This document shows positions 32,393 to 42,756 of a DNA stretch of 64,000 nt, one piece after another (positions within the stretch are counted from its first letter, which is position 1; each line of letters begins with the position of its first letter). The notes under the pieces were generated by a model. It was not told where the DNA came from. It worked only from the letters and a program-made list of their open reading frames with translations, and did not search any database. The stretch spans positions 12,379,626-12,443,625 of the forward strand of contig JAKSZU010000008.1 of the NCBI GenBank assembly GCA_026018925.1. Reading direction: 5' to 3'. A program made the position numbers and the translations under genes. The DNA comes from Tupaia tana (Eukaryota > Chordata > Mammalia > Scandentia > Tupaiidae).

Positions 32393-32664
32393 GTGGAACT
32401 AGCAGCTGGCATAATGGTATGTCGCTGGACTCCCATGTAGTTGACCATGGTTTGAGTCCCAGACCCAATGGCTTAAACTCATGCCGGGCTCATGTGCGTG
32501 CGTGCCCAAGATCCTGAGAAGAGAATGGAAGAGAAGGGATTGCGGCATGGCCATCCCCCTGGGGGGTGATTTCTCGCTTTTTGTCTCTCTGTCTCTGTCT
32601 GTCTTTCTGGCAAGCACACGTGCCCCATAGCAAAAACCTCTCAAAAATAAATAAATAAATAAAT
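32393..32664 (+). mobile_element. SINE-A with TSD
   Basis: Starts GTGGAACTAGCAGCTGGC, box B GGTTTGAGTCC, palindrome CCCCCTGGGGGG, tail GCCCCATAGCAAAAACC and ATAA repeats. AAAAATAACAACA at 32380-32392 and 32665-32677. Confidence 0.9.
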
Positions 32665-32679
32665 AAAAATAACAACAAT

Positions 32680-33167
32680 AACAATTACCCTTAAAACTAC
32701 TTGTTACAACGTCTTGCAATCTTACAAAAATAATAACTAAGAATACTATTAAATTACCAAGTATTTTAAAAATCTACCTGTTTATTGAAGTAAAACCTCC
32801 ACGGCTGACAAAGTTTGCTACAGTTATTCAGTCAGTTATACATGTAAGTCACTTTTACATAATTTTTTAGAAAAATACATACAAATCTGATTTTTAAAAA
32901 TTGCATAACATTTTAAATATGCTTGGAGAGATTTCTATCTGGGGAAAAAAAGTCTATACTGAGTTCATTTGAAAGGAAGAACAAGAATTTAATATTCTAA
33001 ATAAAAACTGTCTACTTTGCTTAATATTTTAAATATCTTCCTGTTTGGAATCTCACAAATCTAGTTACATCTCTATAGAATAGCATAACCTTATAAAGAT
33101 GCATTATATATTGCATTATCTATTGCATATATATTTATATGTATGTATATATGTATGTGTGTGTATA

Positions 33168-33226
<59 letters not shown>

Positions 33227-33370
33227 CAGTCACTTAGAATCTCATAATAAAGTACACCAATTTAGATACGTTCTATGTCAGGTCATACTTCCCACGTGTA
33301 GCAACGAAATATGTTATGCATGTGGACTGTAAAAGCCTGATACAGCCTGGGGCAGTATAAATATCTTTAT
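32680..33370. other. AT-rich stretch with dinucleotide repeat
   Basis: No gene recognised. Apart from the TA repeat below, the sequence is AT-rich and unassigned. Confidence 0.35.
33125..33226 (+). repeat. (TATG)/(TA)n microsatellite
   Basis: TATGTATG and GTGT units pass into more than 25 TA units. A self-complementary tract with hairpin potential. Confidence 0.95.
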
Positions 33371-33374
33371 GAGC

Positions 33375-33540
33375 ACGGACTCTGGCATCAGGCAGAGCTA
33401 TTTTGACCCTCACCTGTTTCAGTAACCCTAGGCACGTTGTCTAAGGCCTGGCTTTCTCAACTGCAAAATGGGGATATAATAGCCCTATTCCTAAGGACTT
33501 GTGGCATATAAAAATACCTTGCACTGGGTAAATTTATCAA
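33375..33540 (+). mobile_element. MIR fragment
   Basis: ACTCTGGCATCAGGCAGAGC, GGCTTTCTCAACTGCAAAATG, GGGATATAATAGCCCTATTCC and ACCTTGCACTGGGTAAAT in MIR order. Confidence 0.7.
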
Positions 33541-34270
33541 GACTGTCATGATGTGACATTAGACTGTGTCACAACTTCAAAATCTCAGAGACATACGAAA
33601 ACAAAAGTGTATTTGTCATTGGGGCCACACAGCAGAGCTGGCAGTCCAGCTCTGTGGGTGGGGCTGTGCTGTAGGAGCAGACGGACCTCGGGTCTCCTCT
33701 CCCTGTCTGCTTCTTCTGGGGCAGGGGCCCCTCCTGGATTTGGGTTGTTCTCAAAGAAAACGGCAAAAGCTCAAAAGTAGTGACGGAAATATGCTCTGCC
33801 TCAGAGATTCTGCTCAGTCAGCGTCCTGTCGCTTCTCATGCTACATTTGGCTCAAGTGAGCCAAATGGAGAAGCCCAAAGTCAGCGGGGCAGGGGATATG
33901 TCCCCCCTCCAAGGAGGACGGCAAACCATGTGTAAAGCATATGGCTATTTTATTCAAATGAGGTGTGAAGATTTGTGACAATAAAATTTAATATAGATGC
34001 TATGTGACAAAAAGGGGGCCTTTGTTTAAAAAGACCACATTGGGGTATCCCCCTATAATCAAAGAAAGGGATAAGACTTATAATCTCCAAAATACTTGAA
34101 AGAACAGACACCTAGATAGTCTTCAAGAACAGTGAGAAACAATGACTTCTTATTTTTTAGCATCAATGTTCCATGGAATAAATACATTTAACAAATCTCA
34201 GTCAATGGTATTTATCCACCATCCAACTCCCCCGCCACCTCCCAATGGGTTTTAAAAAACGTTTTATTAT
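33541..34270. other. Unassigned stretch
   Basis: Contains a mildly GC-rich section (33,620-33,780) with two short overlapping open frames that show no recognisable motif. No repeat identified. Confidence 0.3.
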
Positions 34271-34272
34271 CT

Positions 34273-34527
34273 GGGACCAGCAGGTGGCATAATGTTTACG
34301 TCACTCCACTCCCACATAGATGACCATGATTTGAGCCCCAGACCCAGAGGCTTAAAACTTACACAGGGCACGTGTACATACATGCCTAAAATCCCTAGAG
34401 GAGAATGGAGGAGAAGGGATTATATCATGACCAAACTCCCTGGGGGAGGGGGTGATTTCTTGCTCTCTGTCTCTCTGTCTCTCTAGCGAATACATAAACC
34501 CTATAGTAAAAATCTCTTTAAAAAATT
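34273..34527 (+). mobile_element. SINE-A, older
   Basis: Head GGGACCAGCAGGTGGCATAATG, body GAGGAGAATGGAGGAGAAGG, tail AAACCCTATAGTAAAAATCTC. CpGs mostly lost. Confidence 0.88.
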
Positions 34528-34603
34528 ATACATATATGTATATATATATATACGTATAATTAGCATATAATAACTACATATATTTGCAGGAATATTTTTT
34601 CTT

Positions 34604-34818
34604 TTGTAGAGAGAGATGTTTTGCTATAGGGCACACGCATTCTCTGAAGAGACAAAGAGACAGAAAGCAAGAAATAACCTTCCTGGGACGATGACTATAC
34701 CGCAATCCCTTCTCCTCCATTCTCCTTTCAGGATCTTGGGAATGCACGCACATGTGCCTGGTGTGAATTTTAAGCTGCTGGGTCTGGGTCTTGAACCCCA
34801 GTTGATTATATGTAAATC
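34604..34818 (-). mobile_element. SINE-A, antisense, head missing
   Basis: From GAGAGATGTTTTGCTATAGGGC to the box B region (CTTGAACCCCAG). The last part of the head is replaced by ATATGTAAATC. Confidence 0.85.
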
Positions 34819-34857
34819 ATAAATTACAGTAAATATTTTTTAAAGGAGAAAAAAAAA

Positions 34858-35310
34858 GTCAGATCTCACATCACTGACCCCACAGTTTAAGTCCTAGACT
34901 CTGTAGTTTAAGAATCATGCCATGCTCAAAAACAAAAACAAGACAAAAAATTAAAAGGGAACCAGCAGTTGGCATAATGACTATGTCCCTGGACTCTCAT
35001 GTAGTCAACCACTGTTCGAGTCCGGACCTGGATGCTTAAACTCACTCTGGGCACGTGTCTGAGTGTGCCCAAGATCCCAAGAGGAGAATGGAGGAGAAGG
35101 GATTGCGGTGTGGCCAACCTCTCCAAAAAACAAACAAACAAAAACAAAGAATCATGCCAGGCTCATGTGCAGGTTTTCCCAAAACCCTGAAAAATGGGGA
35201 GAAATAAGGAATTGCAGCATGACCATGCCCCTGGGAGATACTTTCTCCTCTTCCTCTCTTTCTCTGTCTCTTTCTGGCAAGCACAGACACTCTTTAGAAA
35301 AGAAAGAAGA
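34858..35310 (+). mobile_element. Older SINE-A-like, split by a younger one
   Basis: Left part 34858-34927 (GTTTAAGTCCTAGACTC, AAGAATCATGCCATGCTC), right part 35165-35310 (ATGTGCAGGTTTTCCCAAAA, GGAATTGCAGCATGACCATG, GGCAAGCACAGACACTCTTTAG). The insert 34928-35146 separates them. Confidence 0.8.
34928..35146 (+). mobile_element. SINE-A insertion with 29-bp 5' A-rich extension
   Basis: Between AAGAATCATGCCATGCTC (34910-34927) and AAGAATCATGCCAGGCTC (35147-35164) the insert begins with a 29-bp A-rich segment before the head GGGAACCAGCAGTTGGC (34957). It lacks the stretch from palindrome to tail: GGTGTGGCCA joins directly to ACCTCTCC. Confidence 0.8.
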
Positions 35311-35455
35311 TGAAGAAAGAAGAAGGAGAAGAAGAAAAAGAAAAAGGAGGTGGAGAAGAGGAGAAAAGAGAAAAGAAAAGAGAGAAAGAGAGAGAGAGAC
35401 GGGGGAGGGGAGAGAGAGAGAGAGAGAGAAAGGAATAAAGAAGAAAGAAAAGGAT
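35300..35455 (+). repeat. GA-rich simple repeat
   Basis: AAGAAGAAGG, GGAGAAGAGG and GAGAGAGA runs grown from the SINE tail. They create long spurious open frames on both strands. Confidence 0.95.
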
Positions 35456-35459
35456 GGCC

Positions 35460-36055
35460 GCATAGAAGGAAACAGAATCTTGACACAGACACAACTCTGT
35501 ATCTCTCTCATACCTATGGTATGGCCTGAATCTTGTTCCCAAAAAAGTTTGGATTCTCTCATGTGGCATAAAATGTGACTCCTTCTGGCTCCCAAGTCTT
35601 ACCTTCTGTACCTTTCCCCAGAAAGGAGCTCCTTCTCTTTACCAATTCTGGTTACGAAAGTCCTGGAGGAGAACACTGATTGAGTCAGATGTCTGTGATT
35701 GGCTCAAGCTGAATCCGATGTCCCATCAACCATGATGGGTTATTTCCATAGGAACTCATTATGGAGAAAACTGGCATAGAAACAAAACAGAGCGTGGTCA
35801 ACATGCAAGGGCACGACACAGGTATGTATTCAAGGTTTAGAAGTTATGTCTAGAACGAGTAGCATACATTTTGCTTTATACATTTTAATAGTACTTTGTA
35901 TGAGCATGGCCATCCTAGAGAGAGGACCTCAGTGATATCTGTTTAAATTTCCACACACATGTACTGGCCTTTGAGTCTGGCCTGTCTGCCCGAGAAGCAA
36001 CCGGTCTTTACGGAAAGGGTGGGCAGTAAAGGAAAGAGGTGTTGGAGGACAAGGC
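35460..36055. other. Unassigned stretch
   Basis: Possibly a very old repeat around 35,660-35,760 (GATTGGCTCAAGCTG), but nothing can be named with confidence. Confidence 0.3.
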
Positions 36056-36059
36056 TGAC

Positions 36060-36150
36060 TTTATGAGCTGTCTGGGTTACCTTGGGGAAAGTACTTAACT
36101 CACTGGTCTTTCACTCCCTCCCAGGCGAAGTTGAAATGAGTTCTCTTCAC
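36060..36150 (+). mobile_element. MIR fragment
   Basis: GTCTGGGTTACCTTGGGGAAAG, TACTTAACTCACTGGTCTTTC follow the MIR core. Confidence 0.5.
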
Positions 36151-36279
36151 CGTGTTCTTATACCCACTATCTTTATCTTCTCTCCTAGCCCCCTGTTTCC
36201 CAGCTTATATTCTAACCCTGACTGTACTTCTTAGTCCTGGGCAATATATTTTTGTCACTCTTTTTGTCTGTTGGTCCAG

Positions 36280-36430
36280 ATTTTTCTTTATAAGGCAAAG
36301 TATGTGTGCACACAGAGAAGAAAGTGTGAGGAAGAAAGAGGCACCCTACACAGTCCCACCATGCTGCAACCCCCACTTCCCAGCCTTCCAGAAACCCAGG
36401 ATCTTGGGAGCCCATACTTGATCCATGAGA
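36280..36430 (-). mobile_element. Possible SINE-C remnant, antisense
   Basis: CACACAGAGAAGAAAGTGTG, CACAGTCCCACCATGCTGC and CCCAGGATCTTGGGAGCCC suggest a decayed antisense tRNA-SINE. Weak. Confidence 0.35.
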
Positions 36431-36586
36431 GTTTTTAGGCCAACCTGGGATTTTTATACCTGAATTCACTCTAAAAGGAGGCCTGATGAAATCTAAACAG
36501 GTCTTTGCTTCCACAGAAAATCACTTTGGGACCTAGGACTGAACTGAAATACCTAGGAAGAGAGGTACTTAAGAGTAGGGCTTGCT

Positions 36587-36866
36587 GGGAACCAGCAGTT
36601 AGTGTAATGGCTATGTAGCTGGACTCCCACGTAGTCGACTGCGGTTCGCGTCCCGGACCCAGTGGCTTAAAACTCACGCCGGGTGCGTGCGCGTGCGTGC
36701 CCAAGATCCCGAGAGGAGAATGGAGGAGAAGGGATTGCGGTGTGACCATCCCCCCTGGGGGGTGATTTCTCGCTTTCTGTCTCTATGTCTCTCTCTGTCT
36801 GTCTGGCGAGCGCACGCGCCCTATAGCGAAAATCTCTCCCCAAAAAAAGTAAAAAAAAAAAAAAAG
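36587..36866 (+). mobile_element. SINE-A, full length, CpG-rich, with TSD
   Basis: GGGAACCAGCAGTTAGTGTAATGG, box B GGTTCGCGTCC, GCGTGCGCGTGCGTGCCC, palindrome CCCCCCTGGGGGG, tail GCGCCCTATAGCGAAAATC. The 16-bp duplication AAGAGTAGGGCTTGCT is at 36571-36586 and 36867-36882. Looks young. Confidence 0.94.
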
Positions 36867-36889
36867 AAGAGTAGGGCTTGCTTTCAAGA

Positions 36890-37110
36890 CAGGACTGCTT
36901 GCTTTCAAGCCCTGGCAGGACACATTGTCAATTATGTAGACTGGTTCAACTCATGTATCAGCCTGTCAGTCCATATTCTCATCTATAAGATGGGTGTGAA
37001 TGCAGCACCATACAATAAGGTTTGAGTGAGAATAAAACGAGTTAGTACTTACAGATTACTACAACAGTGTTCAGTACAAAGCAAATGCTCAGTAAACGTG
37101 AAGTATTTTT
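36890..37110 (+). mobile_element. MIR fragment
   Basis: TTCTCATCTATAAGATGGGTG, GAGTGAGAATAAAACGAGTTAG, CAGTGTTCAGTACAAAGC and GCTCAGTAAACGTGAAG follow MIR. The SINE-A above inserted just upstream. Confidence 0.7.
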
Positions 37111-37212
37111 TAATTGGTCTGAGTTTACGTATAGTTAATGAAACCTGTGTGTGTATATAACACATCTAACATATATATAGAACATGCATACCCTATATAT
37201 GTCCATAGAAAC

Positions 37213-37253
37213 GCACACACACACTCACACACACACACACACACACACACGCA
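37213..37253 (+). repeat. (CA)n microsatellite
   Basis: About 18 CA units with a few interruptions. Confidence 0.95.
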
Positions 37254-37254
37254 A

Positions 37255-38040
37255 GACTCAGCCACAAAGGAGAATGGCCGTGATGATGGCTCTGTGCTTG
37301 TATTGCACAACTTCTGAGCCACATTTCATCTTAACGGGCCGAGCAGCAAACCAGACCTAGAAGGCACGTACAGATGGTTGTTCTGCTGCTGGTACAGATG
37401 GCTGCTCCAGTAGGGACCTTCAGGGTTCACCTTGAAGTGCACACAGCAACATCATTCTCTTGGCAGTGCAAGGATCTGACCGGGGGCTCTGAGAGTCGGC
37501 ACAGACACTCTTTTTGGCCAGCTATGTTGTGGTGGGGAGACCACAAGAAAAGAGCTGGAGTCTCGCCCTCCCCTCCCCATCCTGCTCTCTTCAACCTCTG
37601 ATGAATTAGTTTAATGTCTCCTCCTAATTTTCATAGTATCTACCATCTATTTGACACCACTGAAATAATTTTGAAACGATTATGCTTAGTGAAGCTACAT
37701 GAACAGAAGGGAAATATGGGGAAATCTCTGAGTTTGCTGTAAGCAGTGGGTGATTAGAATTCCTCACAATTTGTTATTTAGAGAAAGCTCCATTTCACAG
37801 TTTTTCAAAGGTGGAGATTACATATTAAGTCAACTTGTGAAGCCCACACAACTTCACATGATCTAAATGCTGGTAACCATAGATTAGTCACATACTTTAC
37901 ACCTCAATATGAAAATCAATGACTCATCGGCAATAAGACAATACACAGGGTGGCCGAATAGCACAGAGATAAAGTGAATGTGCTTCAGCCCAATTCAAAC
38001 ATGTGCATAAGTCCTGGAATTACGGCTTTTAAAAAAGGTA
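37255..38040. other. Unassigned stretch
   Basis: No gene or repeat recognised. 37,960-38,035 has a weak tRNA-like look (GGTGGCCGAATAGCACAGAG). Confidence 0.3.
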
Positions 38041-38044
38041 TCTT

Positions 38045-38335
38045 TGAGTACAGCCAAAGTGGCAAGCACCACTTAGACACTGGATTCTGCAGGCTGGGAC
38101 CACACGGGAGGCCTGGGTTCAACTCCTGATCCAATCTAAAGACCAGGAGTGGTGGTATGTGCTGTAATCTCAGCAATATGGAGAGACCGAGGCAAGAGGG
38201 TCATGAGCTCGAGGCTGGCTTGGGCAACAAGGCAAAATCCTGTCTGAAGGAGTCAGGCATGGTGGAGTGCATCTGTAGCCCAGACAGGAGGACCATGATG
38301 TAGTGGGACTCTATCTTAACAATAAAAATTAACCT
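38045..38335 (+). mobile_element. Chimeric tRNA/7SL SINE with second 7SL unit
   Basis: A tRNA-like head (CACTTAGACACTGGATTC, box B-like GGTTCAACTCC at about 38127) runs into a 7SL/Alu-like monomer: AGGAGTGGTGGTATGTGCTG, TAATCTCAGCAATATGG, GAGGCAAGAGGGTCATGAG, GGCTTGGGCAACAAGGC. A second, shortened 7SL unit follows (TCAGGCATGGTGGAGTGC, TGTAGCCCAGACAGGAGG). The tail is AATAAAAATT. This composite points to Scandentia within Euarchontoglires. Confidence 0.75.
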
Positions 38336-38709
38336 CTTTTTATTTTTGACACATAGCAGGTTTTTCTTGTCATGAGTACTTAGAATTTTTGGAAATTTTT
38401 AGATATATATACCTCAGATAGAATGGTATCATGAATGCCTGTATGCTCTATTACAGAAAATATCTCTTACACAGATGGGCTTATAAATCAATTATGATGT
38501 CAGTATCACCCTTTAACAGAAGCAGCAATATCCCCTGCTATGCTTTAATATGGACTCCACACTTAGGTTTCTCTTGAAGTCTTACAAATGTCTGTTTTCA
38601 AATTGCAATGAAAATAGGGTTGTTATGTTGCTCAAATGTCTTTTTAAATTTTTATTGAACTTACATACAATAAAATTCACTTGTTTCATTGTTCAGTTCT
38701 ATGAGTTTT

Positions 38710-38970
38710 TTTGTTTGTTTTGGAGAGGTTTTTGCTATAGGGCGCATGCGCTCACCAGAAAGACAGAGAGCAACAGAGAGACAGAAAGCAAGAAATCACC
38801 CCCAGGGGGAATGGCCATGCTGCAATCCCTTCTCCTCCATTCTCCTCTCAAGATCTTGGGTATGCATGCACATGCACCCAGCGTGAGTTTAAGCCACTAC
38901 ATCCAGGACTTGAACAGCGTTGACTGTATGGGTGCTCAGCAACATAGCCATTACACCAACTCCTGGTCCC
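38710..38970 (-). mobile_element. SINE-A, antisense, with TSD
   Basis: Complete from GGAGAGGTTTTTGCTATAGG to AACTCCTGGTCCC. CAGTTCTATGAGTTTT at 38694-38709 and 38971-38986. Confidence 0.92.
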
Positions 38971-39652
38971 CAGTTCTATGAGTTTTGACAAAGGCATAAA
39001 TGTGTATAACTACCACCACAAGACAGTTTCAACATGATCAAAAAAATACCCTTTTGCTGCCCCATTGTAAAGAAAACCTCCCTCCAGTAGCTACTGAGTT
39101 CTCCTCGATCCCTGTAACTGCGTTTGCCAGCATGTCCTCTATATCTGAGCATATTCCATTGCTTAGGTATATTGCAACCTGTTTGTCCAGAGACCAGCTA
39201 AAAGACATTTGGGTTGTTTCCAGGTGGGAAGAGTTGTAAATAAAGCTGCTCACATTCAGACTTGTTATGTAAATATTTTAATTTCTTTCGATAAAAACCT
39301 AGGAGCAGGATTGCTAAATCATATGATCAGTACTAGCTTAATTCTATAAGAAATGGCTAAATTATTTTCCAGCATGACTGTCCCATTTTGCATCCTCACC
39401 AGAAACACACGAGTGTTCCAGTCGCTCTGCGTCCTCTCCAGCATTTCGTACCGTCACTGTATTACAGCCATCCAGTAGGCGTGTGGTGCTACATCACTGT
39501 GGCTTTAATTTCCTGTTCCTGAGGTCTATAGAATGTTGTGAATATTTTTACATGCTTATTTGCCTACCATAAATTTTCTCTGGTGAGAGATCTTTCCAAA
39601 TCTATTGCTCATTTTTAAGTGTTTTTTTTTCTCCCTCATACTGATGAGTTTT

Positions 39653-39941
39653 TTTTTTTTTTTTTTTTTTTTTTTCTTTTTTTTTTTTTGGAGAGGTTTT
39701 TGCTATAGGGCGCGTGCGCTCGCCAGACAGACAGAGAGAGACAGAGAGATAGAAAGCAGGAAATCACCCCCCAGGGGGGATGGCCACGCCGCAATCCCTT
39801 CTCCTCCATTCTCCTCTCGGGATCTTGGGCACGCACGCACACGCGCCCGGCGTGAGTTTAAGCCGCCGGGTCCGGGACTCGAACCGCGGTCGACTACGTG
39901 GGAGTCCAGCGACATAGCCATTACGCTAACTGCTGGTCCCT
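39653..39941 (-). mobile_element. SINE-A, antisense, CpG-rich reference copy, with TSD
   Basis: The most CpG-rich copy: GGGCGCGTGCGCTCGCCAGAC, CACGCACGCACACGCGCCCGG, GGACTCGAACCGCGGTCGAC, ending AACTGCTGGTCCC. The 18-bp duplication CTCATACTGATGAGTTTT is at 39635-39652 and 39942-39959. Both Pol III boxes are close to consensus, and the long poly(A) (T run 39653-39690) suggests recent insertion. Confidence 0.95.
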
Positions 39942-42089
39942 CTCATACTGATGAGTTTTGAAAGTCCTTTAAATATCTAGGATATACATACATGATCAGA
40001 TATGACTTACATATATTGTTCTCCAAGTCTCTAGTTTGTCCTTGTATTCTCATGAAAGCATCCTTCACAGAGCCAAGGACTTTCATTGGGATGATAGCCA
40101 ATTTATCAAGTTTTTCTTTTTTGGATCTTGCTTTTTGTGTCATATCTATGAATGCTTTGCCTAATCCAAGGTCACAAAGATTTCCCCCTCTATTGTCATC
40201 TAAACATTTCATAATTTTACATTTTGCATTTAGGCCTCTGATGCATTTTGCATGAATATTTGTGTAAGCTCCAAGTATCATTCTAGGCTTTCTTTTATGC
40301 ATATGGGTCTCTGATTGTTTTGGCACAATTTGTTGGAAAGCCTTTTCTGCAGTGAGAGTCCTTTGGACCTATAAAAATCTATTAACAATATTTATGTGGA
40401 TATATTTCTGGACTCTTGTGGATCTGTGAGTGTTGTATTGGTCTATGTGTCCATCTTTCCAACAAACCACACTGTTTTGATGACTGTAGCTTTTGAACAA
40501 GTCTTGAAAAAAAGCAGGCAAGTCCTCAAACTTGGTTGTTCTTTTTCAAAGTTATTTAGGTTATTCTTACATGTTGGACTTATATAAATTTTAGACTTGC
40601 CTTGTAAATACGTACAAGGAATCCTTCTGGGATTTCAATGGGAATTACAGGCATACCTCATTTTATTACACTTTTCTCTATTACACTTCATGGATATTGT
40701 GTTTTTTGTAAATTGAAGGTTTGTAGCAAGCCCAGGTAAGTCAAAAGCTAGGCCTCTTGCAACAAACAGTTAGCCAAGTTATAAATGTGAAGAAAAAGGA
40801 CATTTTTGACATCTTGAAGGACATTAAAGGTGCTACTCCAGTGAACACATGAATGATAAGAGATCTGAACAGCCTTATCGCTGATATGGAGAAAGCTTTA
40901 GTAGTCTGGACAGATGATCAGACCAGCCACAACATCCCATTAAAACCAAAGCCTAATCCAAAGCAAGTCCTTAACTCTCTTCAATTCTATAAAGACTTAG
41001 AGAGGTGAGGAAGCTACAGAAGAAAAGTCTGAAACTAGCAAAGGTTGGTTCAGGGATGTAAGAAAAGAAATCATCTTAACACCACAGTGCAAGGCAAAGC
41101 AGCAAGTGCTGAAGTGGAAGCCACAGCAAGTTATCCAGAGGTATAGCTAAGATCACTGCTGAAGGTGGCTATGCTACACAGACTTTCAGTTTAAACAAAA
41201 TAACCCACTATTGGAAGGAGATGCCATCAAGGACTTTCATAACTAGAAATGAGAAGTAAATGCCTGGCTTTGAAGCTGATATGCTGACTTATTAGGGCTA
41301 ATGAGGCTGGTGACTTTCAGTTGAAGCCAATGCTCATTCATCATTCCCCAAATTCTAGGTCCCTTAAGAATTATGCTAAATCTACCCTGCCTGTGCTCAA
41401 TTAATGAAACAACAAAGCCTGTATGATAGCACATTTGTTCATAGCATGGTTTACTGAATATTCTAAGCTCACTGCTAAAATCTACAGCTTAAAAATAAGT
41501 CTTCCAAAACATTATTGGTCATTGACAATGCACCTGCTCACCCAACAGTTGTGGAGATATGCAAGATTAATGTTTTCATGCCTGATAACACAATATCCAT
41601 TCTGCAGGCCATGTATAAGGAGTAATTTTGACTTTCAAGTCTTATTATTTAAGAAACACATTTCATAAGGTTATTGCTGTCATAGATAGTGTTACCCCTT
41701 ATGGGTCCGGGCAAAAGAAATTGGAAATCTTCTGGACAGGGTTCACCAATCTATTGTAGATGCCATTATTAACATTCATGATTCACGGAAGGAGGCCCAC
41801 TATAAACTAACAAGTATTTGGATGAAGTCGATTTCAACCTTCGTGGATAAATTTGAAGGGCACAAGACTTCAGTGGATGACGTAACTGCATAACCACAGA
41901 TGTGGCAGTAACAGTAGGAGAAAGAGAAATAGTAGTGGAGCCTGAAGATGTGACTGAATTGCTGCAATCTTGTGATAAAACTTAATGAATGAGGGGACCA
42001 GCAGTTAGCGTAACGGCTATGTCGCTGGACTCCCACGTAGTCAACCGCAGTTCGTATCCTGGACCCAGTGGCTTAAAACTCACGCCAGG

Positions 42090-42450
42090 AGTTCCAGGCT
42101 CCAGGCGGACTCAGGCTGCAGGCCCAACCCTTCTGAATCTCCACGCATCCCCACCGTTTCTCCTCCTTGGACCCCAGGTTGGTTGTCTGGGACTTTAAGG
42201 CGAACTCCCACCCCACCCCACCCCACCCGCAACCCGGATCAAGCCGGCCAGCAGTTCCAGGCTCCAGGCGGACTCAGGCTGCAGGCCCAACCCTTCTGAA
42301 TCTCCACGCATCCCCACCGTTTCTCCTCCTTGGACCCCAGGTTGGTTGTCTGGGACTTTAAGGGGAACTCCCACCCCACCCCACCCGCAACCCGGATCAA
42401 GCCGGCCAGCAGTTCCGGGCTCCAGGCCGACTCAGGCTGCAGGCCCGACC
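42090..42450 (+). promoter_or_regulatory. L1 5'UTR tandem promoter monomers
   Basis: Two whole units, 42090-42252 (163 bp) and 42253-42410 (158 bp), plus about 40 bp of a third. Each starts AGTTCC(A/G)GGCTCCAGG and ends GGATCAAGCCGGCCAGC. The length difference comes mainly from one fewer CCCCA unit. Tandem monomers act as promoters in rodent L1s; primate L1 has a single non-repeated 5'UTR. Promoter function here is inferred. Confidence 0.9.
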
Positions 42451-42756
42451 AACCTGGTCTTGTCACTCATCTTCTGACCCTTTCCCACTAGCCTTTGGAC
42501 TCTTTGAATTGTAGTGATTTGAATAGCGATTTCCTTTTTTCATTCTGTTTTTCTTTGCTTTTGGGGTGTTGCTTATTCAGTCAATTGAAGGCTCACCTCT
42601 CCTTAGAGACAGTGAGGACTTTGGGCCATCCAGGGTAGTGGCAACAGTTAATGGTATTTGTGAGCAACAGGCAGGCCAACCATAAGGGAAATCATCAATT
42701 TTCTAAGCCTGTACAACTTTTAACAATCAGTTAGGAAGAAACATATAGATTACCTG

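Noticed and set aside
33125-33226. TA repeat as a structured RNA or origin-like element
   Set aside because: A plain dinucleotide microsatellite explains it; no other supporting feature nearby.
35063-35595. Open frames of 90-171 codons on both strands
   Set aside because: They run through a GA/CT simple repeat and a SINE tail; the predicted proteins are Lys/Arg/Glu or Ser/Leu/Phe low-complexity strings.
40860-41990. Tigger1 transposase as a domesticated gene
   Set aside because: The reading frame is broken by many indels and interrupted by a SINE and an L1; no long open frame remains.
42167-42466. Open frames in the GC-rich repeats, both strands
   Set aside because: Produced by the tandem L1 5'UTR monomers; the same peptide recurs with the repeat unit and there is no independent support.
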